Source: Silene latifolia
Lineage: Eukaryota; Streptophyta; Magnoliopsida; Caryophyllales; Caryophyllaceae
Assembly (NCBI RefSeq): GCF_048544455.1
Contig: NC_133534.1
Location: 30,332,217 to 30,396,216, forward strand
Length of the DNA stretch: 64,000 nt
Direction of reading: 5' to 3'
Position numbers and translations under genes: made by a program. The notes below the pieces were generated by a model. It was not told the origin of the DNA, did not search any database, and saw only the letters and a program-made list of their open reading frames with translations. This document shows, in pieces, positions 23,341 through 32,168 of the stretch; the stretch's first letter is position 1, and every line of letters begins with the position of its first letter.

Positions 23341-24995
23341 TAAGGACGTGTGGTATTTTATTTTAATGGTTCTGGTATTGTTTCATAGTATCATAAAATT
23401 GGAGAATCATTTAAAGCACTTGTGAAATAGTGCTATTATTTTGTATAAGGCGTGATTTTTGACAGAAACTGAGTGTGGCACATTAAATAGCACACTGACT
23501 GGCGGCATAGCCCGACCCATTTTCACCCCTATTTAGTGCATAAAATATACCTCTTGTGAATGACTGATATGATGAACCTGCCGGATCGGTTCATATACTG
23601 TTTGGATTATCCTGTATCTCCAACATGCTCCAAATTGGCCAAGAAAAGGATGATTAGGTTGCACTCCGTTTTCTCATCACATATTACTGCAATAGTAACA
23701 CTTCAGTTCCACATTGCACTTAGAAGCAAACAATAAATGGAGAATGCAACCCATAAGGCCCTATGTGGTTAGATCAATCGGATAAAGTAGAAGATAGCAG
23801 CTGAGAGGATGAACATTTAGTCAAGGATTAGATTAGAGGTAAATCAAGAACCAAATACTCCGTAATAACAAAGAGAGCAGTCTACAAACATCCAGTCGCA
23901 AACTTAGAAATGATAAATAATATATCAGGGAACACTCGACAATTAGCTTCTCATACTGAATCCTACACCTGATTCAACACCCGGTCAGATACTCGTAATT
24001 GAATCTCAGTGGCATAGCTAATTCACAGGATTAATTTCAAACATACAAGATTGATTGTACTAATATGAACAATCAGAAGCGACGTCCCGAATTCAAGAAT
24101 CCAATGTGAATTTAGACATAATCAGAACAGACATAATTCTGAAACTGATACATGTCAAATATTAGGCATTCCGTAGCCAATTGTAGTAACAGAAGTTTTA
24201 CTAGTTCGCTTATCAGAGGTTTACACATTAATTCACGTACTTGTGATACTCTGTAGTTACTTGACAGTCGACAGTCGACACAGTGAAAGATTTTCATTAT
24301 ATAACGGAATTATACACTAGATAGCAGCAACCGTATCAGATAACTCTTTCCTTCCAATTCCTTTTTCCTCTAAAACTCATTCAGAGACAAACAATTTCAT
24401 TCATGAAACCAAAACTTGTAATTCTAGATTTCTAATTTGATTCACAACTTCTTAATCAACAACATACCTTCAAGAAATAATTACTCAATTTATCGCTCCA
24501 TTTCTAGCCACAAGTAGTCAAATACATAAATCACTATGGTTTATAATCACCTTTTCACATCACAATCATATGCTAATACAATACGAACACAATTAATACT
24601 GCAAACTAAAATGCCTAAATTACACCTATTATAATCAAATGTAACGAATTTGTTAAAATCGCTAAACATTTTTCAATCTTTACGTTCTTATTCTTTCGAG
24701 CAGAGTATTATAATCAAATGTAAAGAATCTATTAAAATCGAGAGCATTAAGGAAAAAATTGTACCTGAATTCTGCTCAAAACGGAATTATATTGAAAAAT
24801 GATCGGTATTCCTTCGTAATTCTGAGTGATTCGCCAATATATCCTCGTTTGCGTCGTTTTTGATTCAAGTTTAGAAAGAGAAAGCTTGTTTGCTTCAGTT
24901 TTGATTCAGTTTTAGAGAGAGAGTGTAGAGTAAAAAAAAAGTAACGCGTTATTCTTTTGATCGACGCTGATTATGTTTTTTTTTTTACCTTATTA
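23341..24995. other. Interior of TIR element without recognised genes
   Basis: AT-rich sequence; no coding domain recognised on either strand. The last 150 bp before the TIR resemble a transposon gene leader read leftward (GAGA-rich, splice-like ACCTGAATT at about 24765). Confidence 0.4.
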
Positions 24996-25079
24996 GCGAG
25001 TGATATTGTTTAGAAGAACGAGTGATATTTTATACATTACTCAATCCTCAAATATTTAAGAGTTCTCACTGGATCCCGA

Positions 25080-25080
<1 letters not shown>

Positions 25081-25165
<85 letters not shown>
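25081..25165. repeat. (TC)n(TA)n microsatellite at right flank of TIR element
   Basis: Nine or so TC units followed by about 34 TA units. It is the counterpart of the left (TA)n tract. The order TIR-(TC)n-(TA)n recurs in mirror at 30600-30679. Confidence 0.95.
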
Positions 25166-25167
<2 letters not shown>

Positions 25168-25205
25168 TGTTATGACAGGAATTTCTAAGATTTTGACCTG
25201 TGGCG

Positions 25206-25352
25206 ACTCGACAGAGTACCCCATACTCGGTCGAGTAGCTGCAGGTGTGACAAGGTTGGGGTATTCTGATCTCAGGCCTACTCGATCGAGTAGCCAAGAC
25301 ACTCGATCGAGCAGCGGGCACTCGATCGAGTACCATATATACTTGATCGAGT
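25206..25352. repeat. ACTCGATCGAGT palindrome array, 3' part of element T
   Basis: Six more or less perfect ACTCGATCGAGTA words (some with one change, such as ACTCGGTCGAGTAG and CTTGATCGAGTA). This is a third array within the element, between the TIR insertion and the 3' signature; no gene follows it. Confidence 0.85.
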
Positions 25353-26306
25353 ACCACTGTTACAGGAACTTTTCGTTAAATAAAATTGTTTTAATGGTTA
25401 TATTATTACATGTTTTGATGTTTAATATGGTTGTTGATGATTAGTAACATGTTTTAACCGTTTATTTCATATGAATGAAAGTCGTGTTTGGGTTTTGGAT
25501 GCGTATTCATAACGACTAGTGGAGTAGTAGTTGTTTCTTATTGCATTCATTTTACATCCGAGATGTCTGCTAATTATAATTCATCGGAGTGGTGTATTTC
25601 CTATATAAATGTACAATTGATGTATACATGCATTCGTGTCTAGGAATAATCACTCGAATATAGTGCATATGCCTTCATGAATTAATGGTTGTATGAGTAA
25701 TGAGTAACGTCCATAATGAATCATATGTGTTGGTTTTATGACAAGAAGTAAGTTTTAAATAGTATGTGCAGTAATTTGGTGGTGAACTTCGGGGACGAAG
25801 TTCCTTTTAGAGGGGAAGAGTAATGTCGCTAAATAAAAAGGCCGACATTGCAATCTTTTGGTTGTTTGTTAATAATTTTTTCTATTATTTCGGTTATATT
25901 TCTTGCACGAAACTATAATTGTTTTCTTTGGTTGCTGAGTAAATAGAATAGAATTGTATCGTTGAGTAACATAGTGGTGTTAAGGTGACATGTTTCGTGT
26001 TGATGATTGTTATTAGTGAACGTGTAATCTCATAGTACGTGGTTAAGATTTGTGAGCAGCAGAGTTCTCGTTGGTTGTGTTGGTCCATGTGGTGAGGTTA
26101 GTATTTCAAGTAATAGCTTGTAGGAGTCGATCTACATGGAGTGTTAGACAGTTGATGATGATGACGTGGGGGGGATAGTATTTCCGGGGAGTAGTGACCT
26201 ATGGCGGAAGAGTAGTGATGTCGTTTTGTTCCCGTATCTTGTGCTTTGAGATACGTAGTTGAACTTCGAGGACAAAGTTTTTTTAAAGGGGGGGGGGGGG
26301 GGAGAC
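25353..26306 (+). other. 3' non-coding end of element T with two chromovirus-type 3' signatures and polypurine tract
   Basis: Two copies of the chromovirus 3' signature lie about 480 bp apart: ACTTCGGGGACGAAGTTCC plus AGAGGGGAAGAG (about 25788-25830), and ACTTCGAGGACAAAG plus the G run 26288-26302 next to the LTR. The second is the active polypurine tract; the first may mark an older LTR boundary within the element. No coding sequence recognised. Confidence 0.55.
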
Positions 26307-26756
26307 TGTGATACCCGCCCTTTTTAGAGACCCGTTGACCAGGGTTAACCGACTTTAGGAACAGTAGTAGTCCTTAGAAGTGCGTACCAAAGTTATCATG
26401 TGTTGTGAGTTAGGGGTGGTACTCGATAGAGTAGAGGCTACTCGATCGAGTAGCTCGGATACTCGATCGAGTAGGGGCCACTCGATCGAGTAGGTGGGCC
26501 ACTCGATCGAGTAGTGTCTTTTCAGCGAGGGTTTATAATCATGTTTTGTTAAATCCGCAAATCATTTCCGCCTCTTTCTCCTAAACCTAAATGTCGCCCT
26601 TTTCTCTTCCCTTCACCATATGTCCACCATGGAAGCCCTTGATGGTCCTTATGCCTTAGGAGTGAGTAGCTTGAGTCGGGTAGCGATCCTTTGCCATGTT
26701 TTCCTCATGTAGGTATGTCGTCATCATCATCTGTGCACTACTACAGATACAGGCTA

Positions 26757-27005
26757 TAACAACGGTTAAAAACCGTTGTTATATAAAAAAGCGGACGTTG
26801 TTAAAGCGTCCGTTGTAAAAGGTTTTAACAACGGTTGGTTTTCTTAAGGCAACCGTTGTTAAAAATATTAACAACGGTTTTAAGTATAAAAACCCGTTGT
26901 GGAAAGTGTGACTCAATTTTGGGGGGAAAGTTATAACAACGGGTTGTAATATACAAAACCGTTGTTATAACTAAAGACAACGGGTTGTTTGTAAATAACC
27001 GTTGT
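26757..27005. repeat. Left subterminal repeats of CACTA element
   Basis: About ten copies of AACAACGG(T/G)T and its complement AACCGTTGTT. In characterised CACTA elements such arrays bind the TnpA-type protein; here that is inferred by analogy. Confidence 0.85.
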
Positions 27006-27150
27006 TGTTTGTTCTTAAAAAATAAAATAAAAATTAAATTAAATATTACTAGATGCATGTATAATTACGGCCCGTTAGAATTCCGATGCATGCAGAATAT
27101 CCCTTAAATTAATTACCAATGGTTTTGAAAAAACTTATAAATGTGACTAG

Positions 27151-27159
27151 CTATAAATA
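27151..27159 (+). promoter_or_regulatory. TATA box of the CACTA-internal gene
   Basis: CTATAAATA, 44 bp before ATG 27203, with a CA-rich leader between them (CATTCATTAATTG..AACAACATGGC). Spacing suits a plant promoter with a very short 5' UTR. Confidence 0.6.
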
Positions 27160-27202
27160 TTAAAGCATCCTTTAGTATCTAACATTCATTAATTGAAACA
27201 AC

Positions 27203-27658
27203 ATGGCAATGAACCCTAATTTTATCAACAACGAAGAATGGCTTACACAAACGATTGAAGATGATGGGAAGGTTCTCGCCGGGCTTCCCGCCGATCAACA
27301 CCCATTAATCAAAGCATCCCTTGAACATCAACGGAATTATTGGATTAAGAGGCGTGAAGCAGTCCGGCTTGTCAACAAAGCCTCATCATCATCATCATCA
27401 TCATCATCTTCATACCCTCGTCGGCCTGGTACTCGCAACTTGGCTGCAGCCAGAGATATGTTGAGTTGTACTCTTCCAACCTTATCTCCACATGCAAGTC
27501 GTGTCCTTGCATATATTCAATCTGTTATTGCAAAATATGAAGCCAATGACCCGGAAGTTAGCGGTATACCAGAGTGGCGTGATTGGTGGCAGGTTGAGAA
27601 GCGCTTTTTACGCTTAACCGGGGTTGTTCCGGCTTATTATACATCTTTTGATTTCTGA
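27203..27658 (+). CDS. Hypothetical protein, 151 aa, carried by the CACTA element
   Basis: The one convincingly open small gene in the window. It starts MAMNPNFINNEEWLTQTIED and ends YYTSFDF before TGA 27656. The ATG sits in a favourable AACAACATGGC context, 44 bp after a TATA box. N-terminal half: acidic/aromatic (EEWLTQ, NYWIKRREA). Then a serine run of ten (a TCA repeat), a PRRPGTR basic spot, and a helical C-terminal half (RVLAYIQSVIAKYEAND, WRDWWQVEKRF). No signal peptide or membrane segment. I do not recognise the family. It could be a transposon-specific accessory protein or a captured and re-joined plant gene. Predicted rather than proven. Confidence 0.6.
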   Translation: MAMNPNFINNEEWLTQTIEDDGKVLAGLPADQHPLIKASLEHQRNYWIKRREAVRLVNKASSSSSSSSSSYPRRPGTRNLAAARDMLSCTLPTLSPHASRVLAYIQSVIAKYEANDPEVSGIPEWRDWWQVEKRFLRLTGVVPAYYTSFDF

Positions 27659-28439
27659 TAATTGCTGTAATGTATTTGGTTTAAAATTAAATGAAATGAT
27701 CATTTTGAAAGTGTTGAGTTATGCTTGTTTGATTTGCTTCCATTTTTTCAACTCCATAGATCAGTCATCATCAAGATCCAGTTATTATTACCGCCATTCT
27801 TGTCCAATAAGATTTGAAGCGGTATTGAGAGATATGATGATGCTTGATTATGGCACAACTTCCTAACATATATATTAATTAAAAAACAACTCAACCCACA
27901 CATTGCTTAGTATAAATACATTGCATTATCTCAACTAACATGCATTTCCATTATCTCAATATATTCTCCAAACCCTAACTGCTAAAACAAACTCCAAATA
28001 AATTAACCCTCTCCTTAATCTTTCAAAACAAACTCCAAACTCCAACAAAATGAATGATATCATCCTTAAGACTCTTACTATGCTCGATCCGTACTGAAGG
28101 ACGCCAAAGAAGATGGAAATGAAATAATTAGCAGATCTTTGAACGGAACCTAATGGTCGATAAAAACACATACATGGAACTGAAATAATTAGAAAAAAAA
28201 AATAATGACGATGAAACAAACCACGATAATTACAGAACGTACGTAAAGAGACGATGAAATCAACAATGACGGCGAGAAGATAAAGCGACGATGAGAAAGA
28301 GAGAAAGAGACGATGAGAAAGTGTGTGTTTTGTGTTTGTGTTTGGTTCTGGCTTTGGGTTTGTGTTTGTGTATGTATTAAGGTTTGTGTTTTGTGGCTGC
28401 AGCAGACTTGTGTTTGTGTGGTTTAGAGTATGGAAGGTA
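27659..28439. other. CACTA interior without recognised gene
   Basis: Downstream of the small gene. It holds a coding-like stretch near 27760-27830 (SSRSSYYYRH in one frame), a CTCAACTAACATGC region and purine-rich GAGAAAGAGA near 28290. No domain recognised. Confidence 0.35.
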
Positions 28440-28745
28440 TTGACAACGGTTATTAAACAACAACCGTTGTGAAATATGTTTTAACAACGGTTGTAAAAAA
28501 AACCCGTTGTTAAATAAGTTTTAACAACGGGTTTCAAAAATAACCGTTGTGATTACTTTTCACTAACTTTGCGCCAATTTTGCGCCAAATTATTAACAGC
28601 GGTTGTTCATGTGTGACCCGTTGTTAAAACGAATAACAACAGTTTTTATAACCATACCCGTTGTAATTGATTTTAGTAAAATTCGCGCCATACATTCTAC
28701 AACGTCTATTGTGATTTTCGTGAATAATCGTTGTTAAAGGGGCGT
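28440..28745. repeat. Right subterminal repeats of CACTA element
   Basis: Roughly ten AACAACGGTT/AACCGTTGT-type words in both orientations, mirroring the left array. Confidence 0.85.
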
Positions 28746-29670
28746 TGTAGTTGCCTGGATTTGTAGTAGTGGTGTCTTCAGGTTTCAGTTGGGATTATAA
28801 TGGTAGTAATAGATGATTGTATTGTGTGTATAGGTGTTGCTTGATTGCTGGGTCTTGCGTGTGTGGGCATGGAATCGTTGCAGTCGCTTAAAGGTAGGTT
28901 CGCCTACTCAGTTCCTGTGGATGGTCTAGTGTGTCGGTTGTTGTGTCGTGGTTGTTGTGTTGTTGTTATGTTGTAGCGTATATGCGGTAATCGGTTGGTG
29001 TATACAGTTTGTTGGTTGGTGTTGTATTGCAGCTGTCTGTGATTGATTGTCTCTGGTTCTCGAGGTGCGTCCTCGGCTGAGTGGAGTCACTTGCGGGAGT
29101 GGCTTCACGCCCTAGTTTCGCCCTCCGTGGAACCCACCACGGGAGGGGATGTGCACATTAATGGGACAGGGTTATCGCTCGGTATGATGAGCGGGGCATA
29201 GGTGACAACGGCTGCGGTCCCCCACTGGCAGGACTGTTCCAGTGGACAACCGGTGACGGAGATTGATTGGAGTGGGTGTGATTGTGTGTGACTGGTTGTG
29301 TTTGTGTTGTGTTGGTAATTTTTGTTGGTTTCGTTATGTCTTGTCTCAGTTGCTGACCTTGTGTGGTTGTTTTGTTTGTTTATGTGTCTGCCGTGATCCC
29401 TTATGGTGAGCAGTCGGTCTTGGCAGGTGTTGATGTGGTTGATAGCTGGAGTCCTGTCGGGGATGAGTCCTCACGAGTTTTGATAGTGATAGCGTGTAGC
29501 TGACGAGTTGTATCTTTATTTTATTAGTCGGTTGTAACATTTGTAAATTTAACTATAATTGTTCTTTTATCGACTTTTGATGATTACTTTCCTCGGGCAA
29601 CCGAGATGGTAATGCCCTTAAATGCTAAGGAAGGTCTGGTTAAGGCTCCTCGGAATTTAGGGGTGTTACA

Positions 29671-29873
29671 CTAGTGATCTTCTTATCTCAACCCAAATTG
29701 TGACACCCTTAGACACCACTACTTGCAATAGAAAATCCTACATCAATACCCATCCCTTGGGATCCAACCTTTGCTTACCTCTTTACTAATAGTAGAGTAG
29801 TTTGTGAAGTCATAAATATTTTTTGGGTCTAGGTGCTCCTATCGACAAGTAACCGAAAACGATAGTCCGACCA
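29671..29873 (+). repeat. 3' LTR of element 2, terminal part
   Basis: Begins with the duplicated CTAGT and continues collinearly with 5420-5619 of the 5' LTR, ending CCGACCA at 29873. The next bases AATGC pair with AATGA before 3910. Confidence 0.88.
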
Positions 29874-30597
29874 AATGCATAGTCTTGACTCTGGACACAA
29901 TTTGGTGCTACAGCACAAAGACTCGAACAATGTACAATTTTTTTACAAAATGAATTCAATGTGAATTGGTGACACAATCTGATTATCATGCTACACTAAT
30001 ACGTAGCAATATAGATAATTTACTATCCATATATCGTCTAAATTTTGCAATTTTGAAAACCTAGAACAAAAACTCGAACATACAATCGAAAATAAGACTA
30101 GAAATCTAAGAATTCGTCATAGAAGAACAATGAATGACCTTAATTAGGGAAATTACTAGAAATTAGGGTTAATAGCTTGACAGAAATTGATGAATCTCGG
30201 AAGAAAAATACATGTATGAACAAATTAGAGTGGAATCGCCATTAATTTGAGAAACATGTTACCTTAATTTGAAGGATAGCGTATGAACAAACGTTAGTGG
30301 TGATGAAAAACTTGAACCCTAATTTCGGAGAAGATAATCGAAAAATCGTGAGAATCGGCGAAGATAATCGGAGAACTGTGAAAAACGGAGGAGATGATCG
30401 GAGAGCATGATCGGAGAAGATGATTGTCGAAGAGAGAGAAAGAAAAATGAGTGAGAAATGGAATATGAAAAAATGACAAACGCGTATAGGAAGTCAATTC
30501 TTTGACTGTTCATCTCATTATGAATAATAAGCTTGATCAAATGGTTATTAAGTGGTTCTAATGGTTCTCATTATCTCCATGGTTCCTATAGGATCCC

Positions 30598-30599
<2 letters not shown>
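29874..30599 (-). mobile_element. End fragment of a TIR (MULE-like) element
   Basis: The right end, read outward, finishes GGATCCCGA next to a (TA)n tract, matching the GGATCCCGAC end at 25071-25080. Read on the minus strand it looks like a transposon terminus plus gene leader: AT-rich, with CGGAGAAGATGATCG-like short repeats (30330-30430). No domain found. The rest of the element would lie left of element 1 or be lost. Confidence 0.45.
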
Positions 30600-30672
<73 letters not shown>

Positions 30673-30679
30673 GAGAGAG
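30600..30679. repeat. (TA)n(GA)n microsatellite between two TIR elements
   Basis: About 16 TA units then about 23 GA units, separating the GGATCCCGA end on the left from the GGAGTTCTTATGAGTCC end on the right. Confidence 0.95.
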
Positions 30680-31369
30680 GAGTTCTTATGAGTCCATTGC
30701 ATCTTTTGAGTCCTTAAGTCCTTATAAGGACCTTTAGATGGACAACATCTAAGGTTGAGATTGTTTACAAAATATAGGTGGAAAAAAAAGGGAAAAGCTT
30801 AGATAGGAAAGAGGAACAATTTGTCTGATTATTGTTCTTCCCAAGTAATGGACTGCCGGGATAATCTCTATATCCTCTGTACTATCTATCAAAACCAACC
30901 TAATTCCTTTTCTTGACACACTTCTTCATCCACCTTCTATCTACTATTCTTCTCTCTAAAGCTGTGTATCTCTATTCGACGCTCAAAATTCAGCTACAAT
31001 TCTCTCTAAAACCTGCAAATCATCACAGAAATGCAGATAATAGATGGCATCAATGGTATTTCTTCATTTTATTTATTGTTTTCAGTCACCATTTTCATAT
31101 TTTCAGTTGAATGTATAATCTGCATGTCATGGTATTTCTTCATTTTATTTATTATTTTCAGTCACCGTTTTCATATTTTCAGTTGAATGTATCTTATCAT
31201 TACTTTTGAAAGAATAATTCACAGTTACACTTTTGAAATTTAATGCTGAGTTTTAAATGAAGATTAGATTTCAGTTTTGAGTATCGATTTTTTATATGAA
31301 ACTGAATTTAGATTGTTCTAGTTTTGAACGTATTAGACTATGCAAGTTTCAATTCTGACAAAATTTACA

Positions 31370-32110
31370 CTTATGTTTGACATTTACACTTTCAGACCAC
31401 CACATTTACACTGTCCTTATTGTAACATTTACATTTACACTGGCACTTGCATTTGATTTATAGTTTACATTCACCATTTTCATATGAAGATTGTACAAAT
31501 AATATCACTATTGCATTTTTAAAATTGCTCCAGTTTTGATTGTTCCAGATTTCACTTATGATTATTTTTCATAATCAAAATTGTACATATTAGACTATGC
31601 AAATTAAAGGCCATCACAATCAAAATTCAAATCTGCCATCATTTACACTTACATTGTTAATGAAATATTTAAAAAATTGATAATTGCTCATTTACATTTC
31701 ACATCTAATGACATTTACACTAATATTGCTCATTACACTTTTAGAACATCACACTTACACAACATTTTTTATGACATTTACACTTACACTTTGGGACATT
31801 TACACTTGCACTTCTGCCAGCAATCACACTTACACTTCATATCTGAAAACATTTAAACTTTCATTTGACATTTACACTTTGCTTCTCTTTACATTTACAC
31901 TCTCAGATAAATGGATTGGTTAAAAACATTCACACTTACACTTCATATCTGAAAACATTTACACTTGCATTTGACATTTACACTTTACTTCTCTTTACAT
32001 TTACACTCTCAGATAAATAGATTGTTTAAAAACATTCACACTTACACTTCATTATCTGATGACATTTACACCTACACTTTATATCTTAAAACATTTACAC
32101 TTCATATTTA
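31370..32110. repeat. CATTTACACT repeat field, 5' leader of MULE
   Basis: Many ACATTTACACT words separated by variable spacers, upstream of the transposase start. Frames crossing this field are repeat-derived. 30680-31369 upstream shows only AT-rich leader sequence with a duplicated GGTATTTCTTCATTTTATTT stretch (31050 and 31131). Confidence 0.85.
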
Positions 32111-32168
32111 ACATATACACTATGTGAACTGTATTGACATGTCCTATTTACAGATTCACTAAACAAAA

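Larger units (their letters stand above)
19893..25080. mobile_element. TIR element with captured plant gene exons (Pack-MULE-like)
   Basis: The terminal inverted repeats are imperfect, about 40 bp (19893-19934 and 25042-25080). They share AAATATTTGAGGATTG and a GATC..GTGAG outer part. The element lies between two (TA)n tracts, with a (TC)n stretch on the right. No transposase is seen. It carries an ABCC-type exon (20621-20769), remorin exons (21379-21851), a tRNA-like cloverleaf (22329-22395) and a GTGATATTGTTT repeat field. TIRs favour a MULE-like element; a Helitron is the alternative, but I see no clear 5' TC / 3' CTRR hairpin end. Confidence 0.65.
26736..28771. mobile_element. CACTA (En/Spm-type) DNA transposon, non-autonomous
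   Basis: 2,036 bp, begins CACTACTACAGATACAGGC and ends GCCTGGATTTGTAGTAGTG, a near-perfect inverted repeat. It has a 3-bp target duplication GTG (26733-26735, 28772-28774), and the empty site is visible in the 5' LTR of the host element (about 15075). Both ends carry dense AACAACGGTT/AACCGTTGTT subterminal repeats in both orientations. No transposase frame; one small open gene inside (27203-27658). Confidence 0.95.
14670..29670 (+). mobile_element. LTR element with chromovirus-like ends and ORF1-like payload (element T), nested in element 2
   Basis: Exactly 15,001 bp with perfect 5-bp target duplication CTAGT (14665-14669 and 29671-29675). LTRs start TGTAATACCC / TGTGATACCC and end GGGTGTTACA. 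The primer site TGGTATCAGAGC and the 3' signature ACTTCGAGGACAAAG plus G-rich tract are typical of chromoviruses of the Tekay/Del kind (from memory). No gag, protease, reverse transcriptase or integrase is detectable. The only recognisable gene is an ATHILA ORF1-like one (18090-19646). Carries a TIR element (19893-25080) and a CACTA element (26736-28771). Confidence 0.85.
26307..29670 (+). repeat. 3' LTR of element T, split by a CACTA element
   Basis: TGTGATACCC to GGGTGTTACA. Without the CACTA insertion (26736-28771) and its 3-bp duplication it is about 1,325 bp, against 1,303 bp for the 5' LTR. Most of the excess is one additional palindrome unit (array 26419-26513, four perfect copies instead of three). 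Confidence 0.9.
3910..29873 (+). mobile_element. Athila-type LTR retrotransposon, element 2 (gag-PR-ORF1, no pol), with nested insertions
   Basis: Bounded by TGATGTGACC at 3910 and CCGACCA at 29873, flanked by AATGA and AATGC, a 5-bp target duplication with one mismatch. Removing the 15,001-bp insertion at 14670-29670 and its duplicated 5 bp leaves about 10.96 kb. Order: 5' LTR, tRNA-Asp-type primer site, gag, protease, about 1.3 kb spacer with motif cluster, ATHILA-ORF1-like gene, about 2.1 kb non-coding, polypurine tract, 3' LTR. Reverse transcriptase, RNase H and integrase are absent, so it is a non-autonomous derivative. Confidence 0.88.

Noticed and set aside
19893-25080. Helitron
   Set aside because: Imperfect but clear terminal inverted repeats and no CTRR hairpin end; a MULE-like TIR element fits better, though not proven.
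25022-25444. Frames encoding IYIYIY runs around the (TA)n tracts (also 19708-19893 and 30552-30737)
   Set aside because: Pure microsatellite translation.
30294-30540. Reverse-strand frames of about 70 codons in the TIR-element end
   Set aside because: Derived from short GGAGAAGATGATCG-like repeats; no domain, and typical of transposon leaders.
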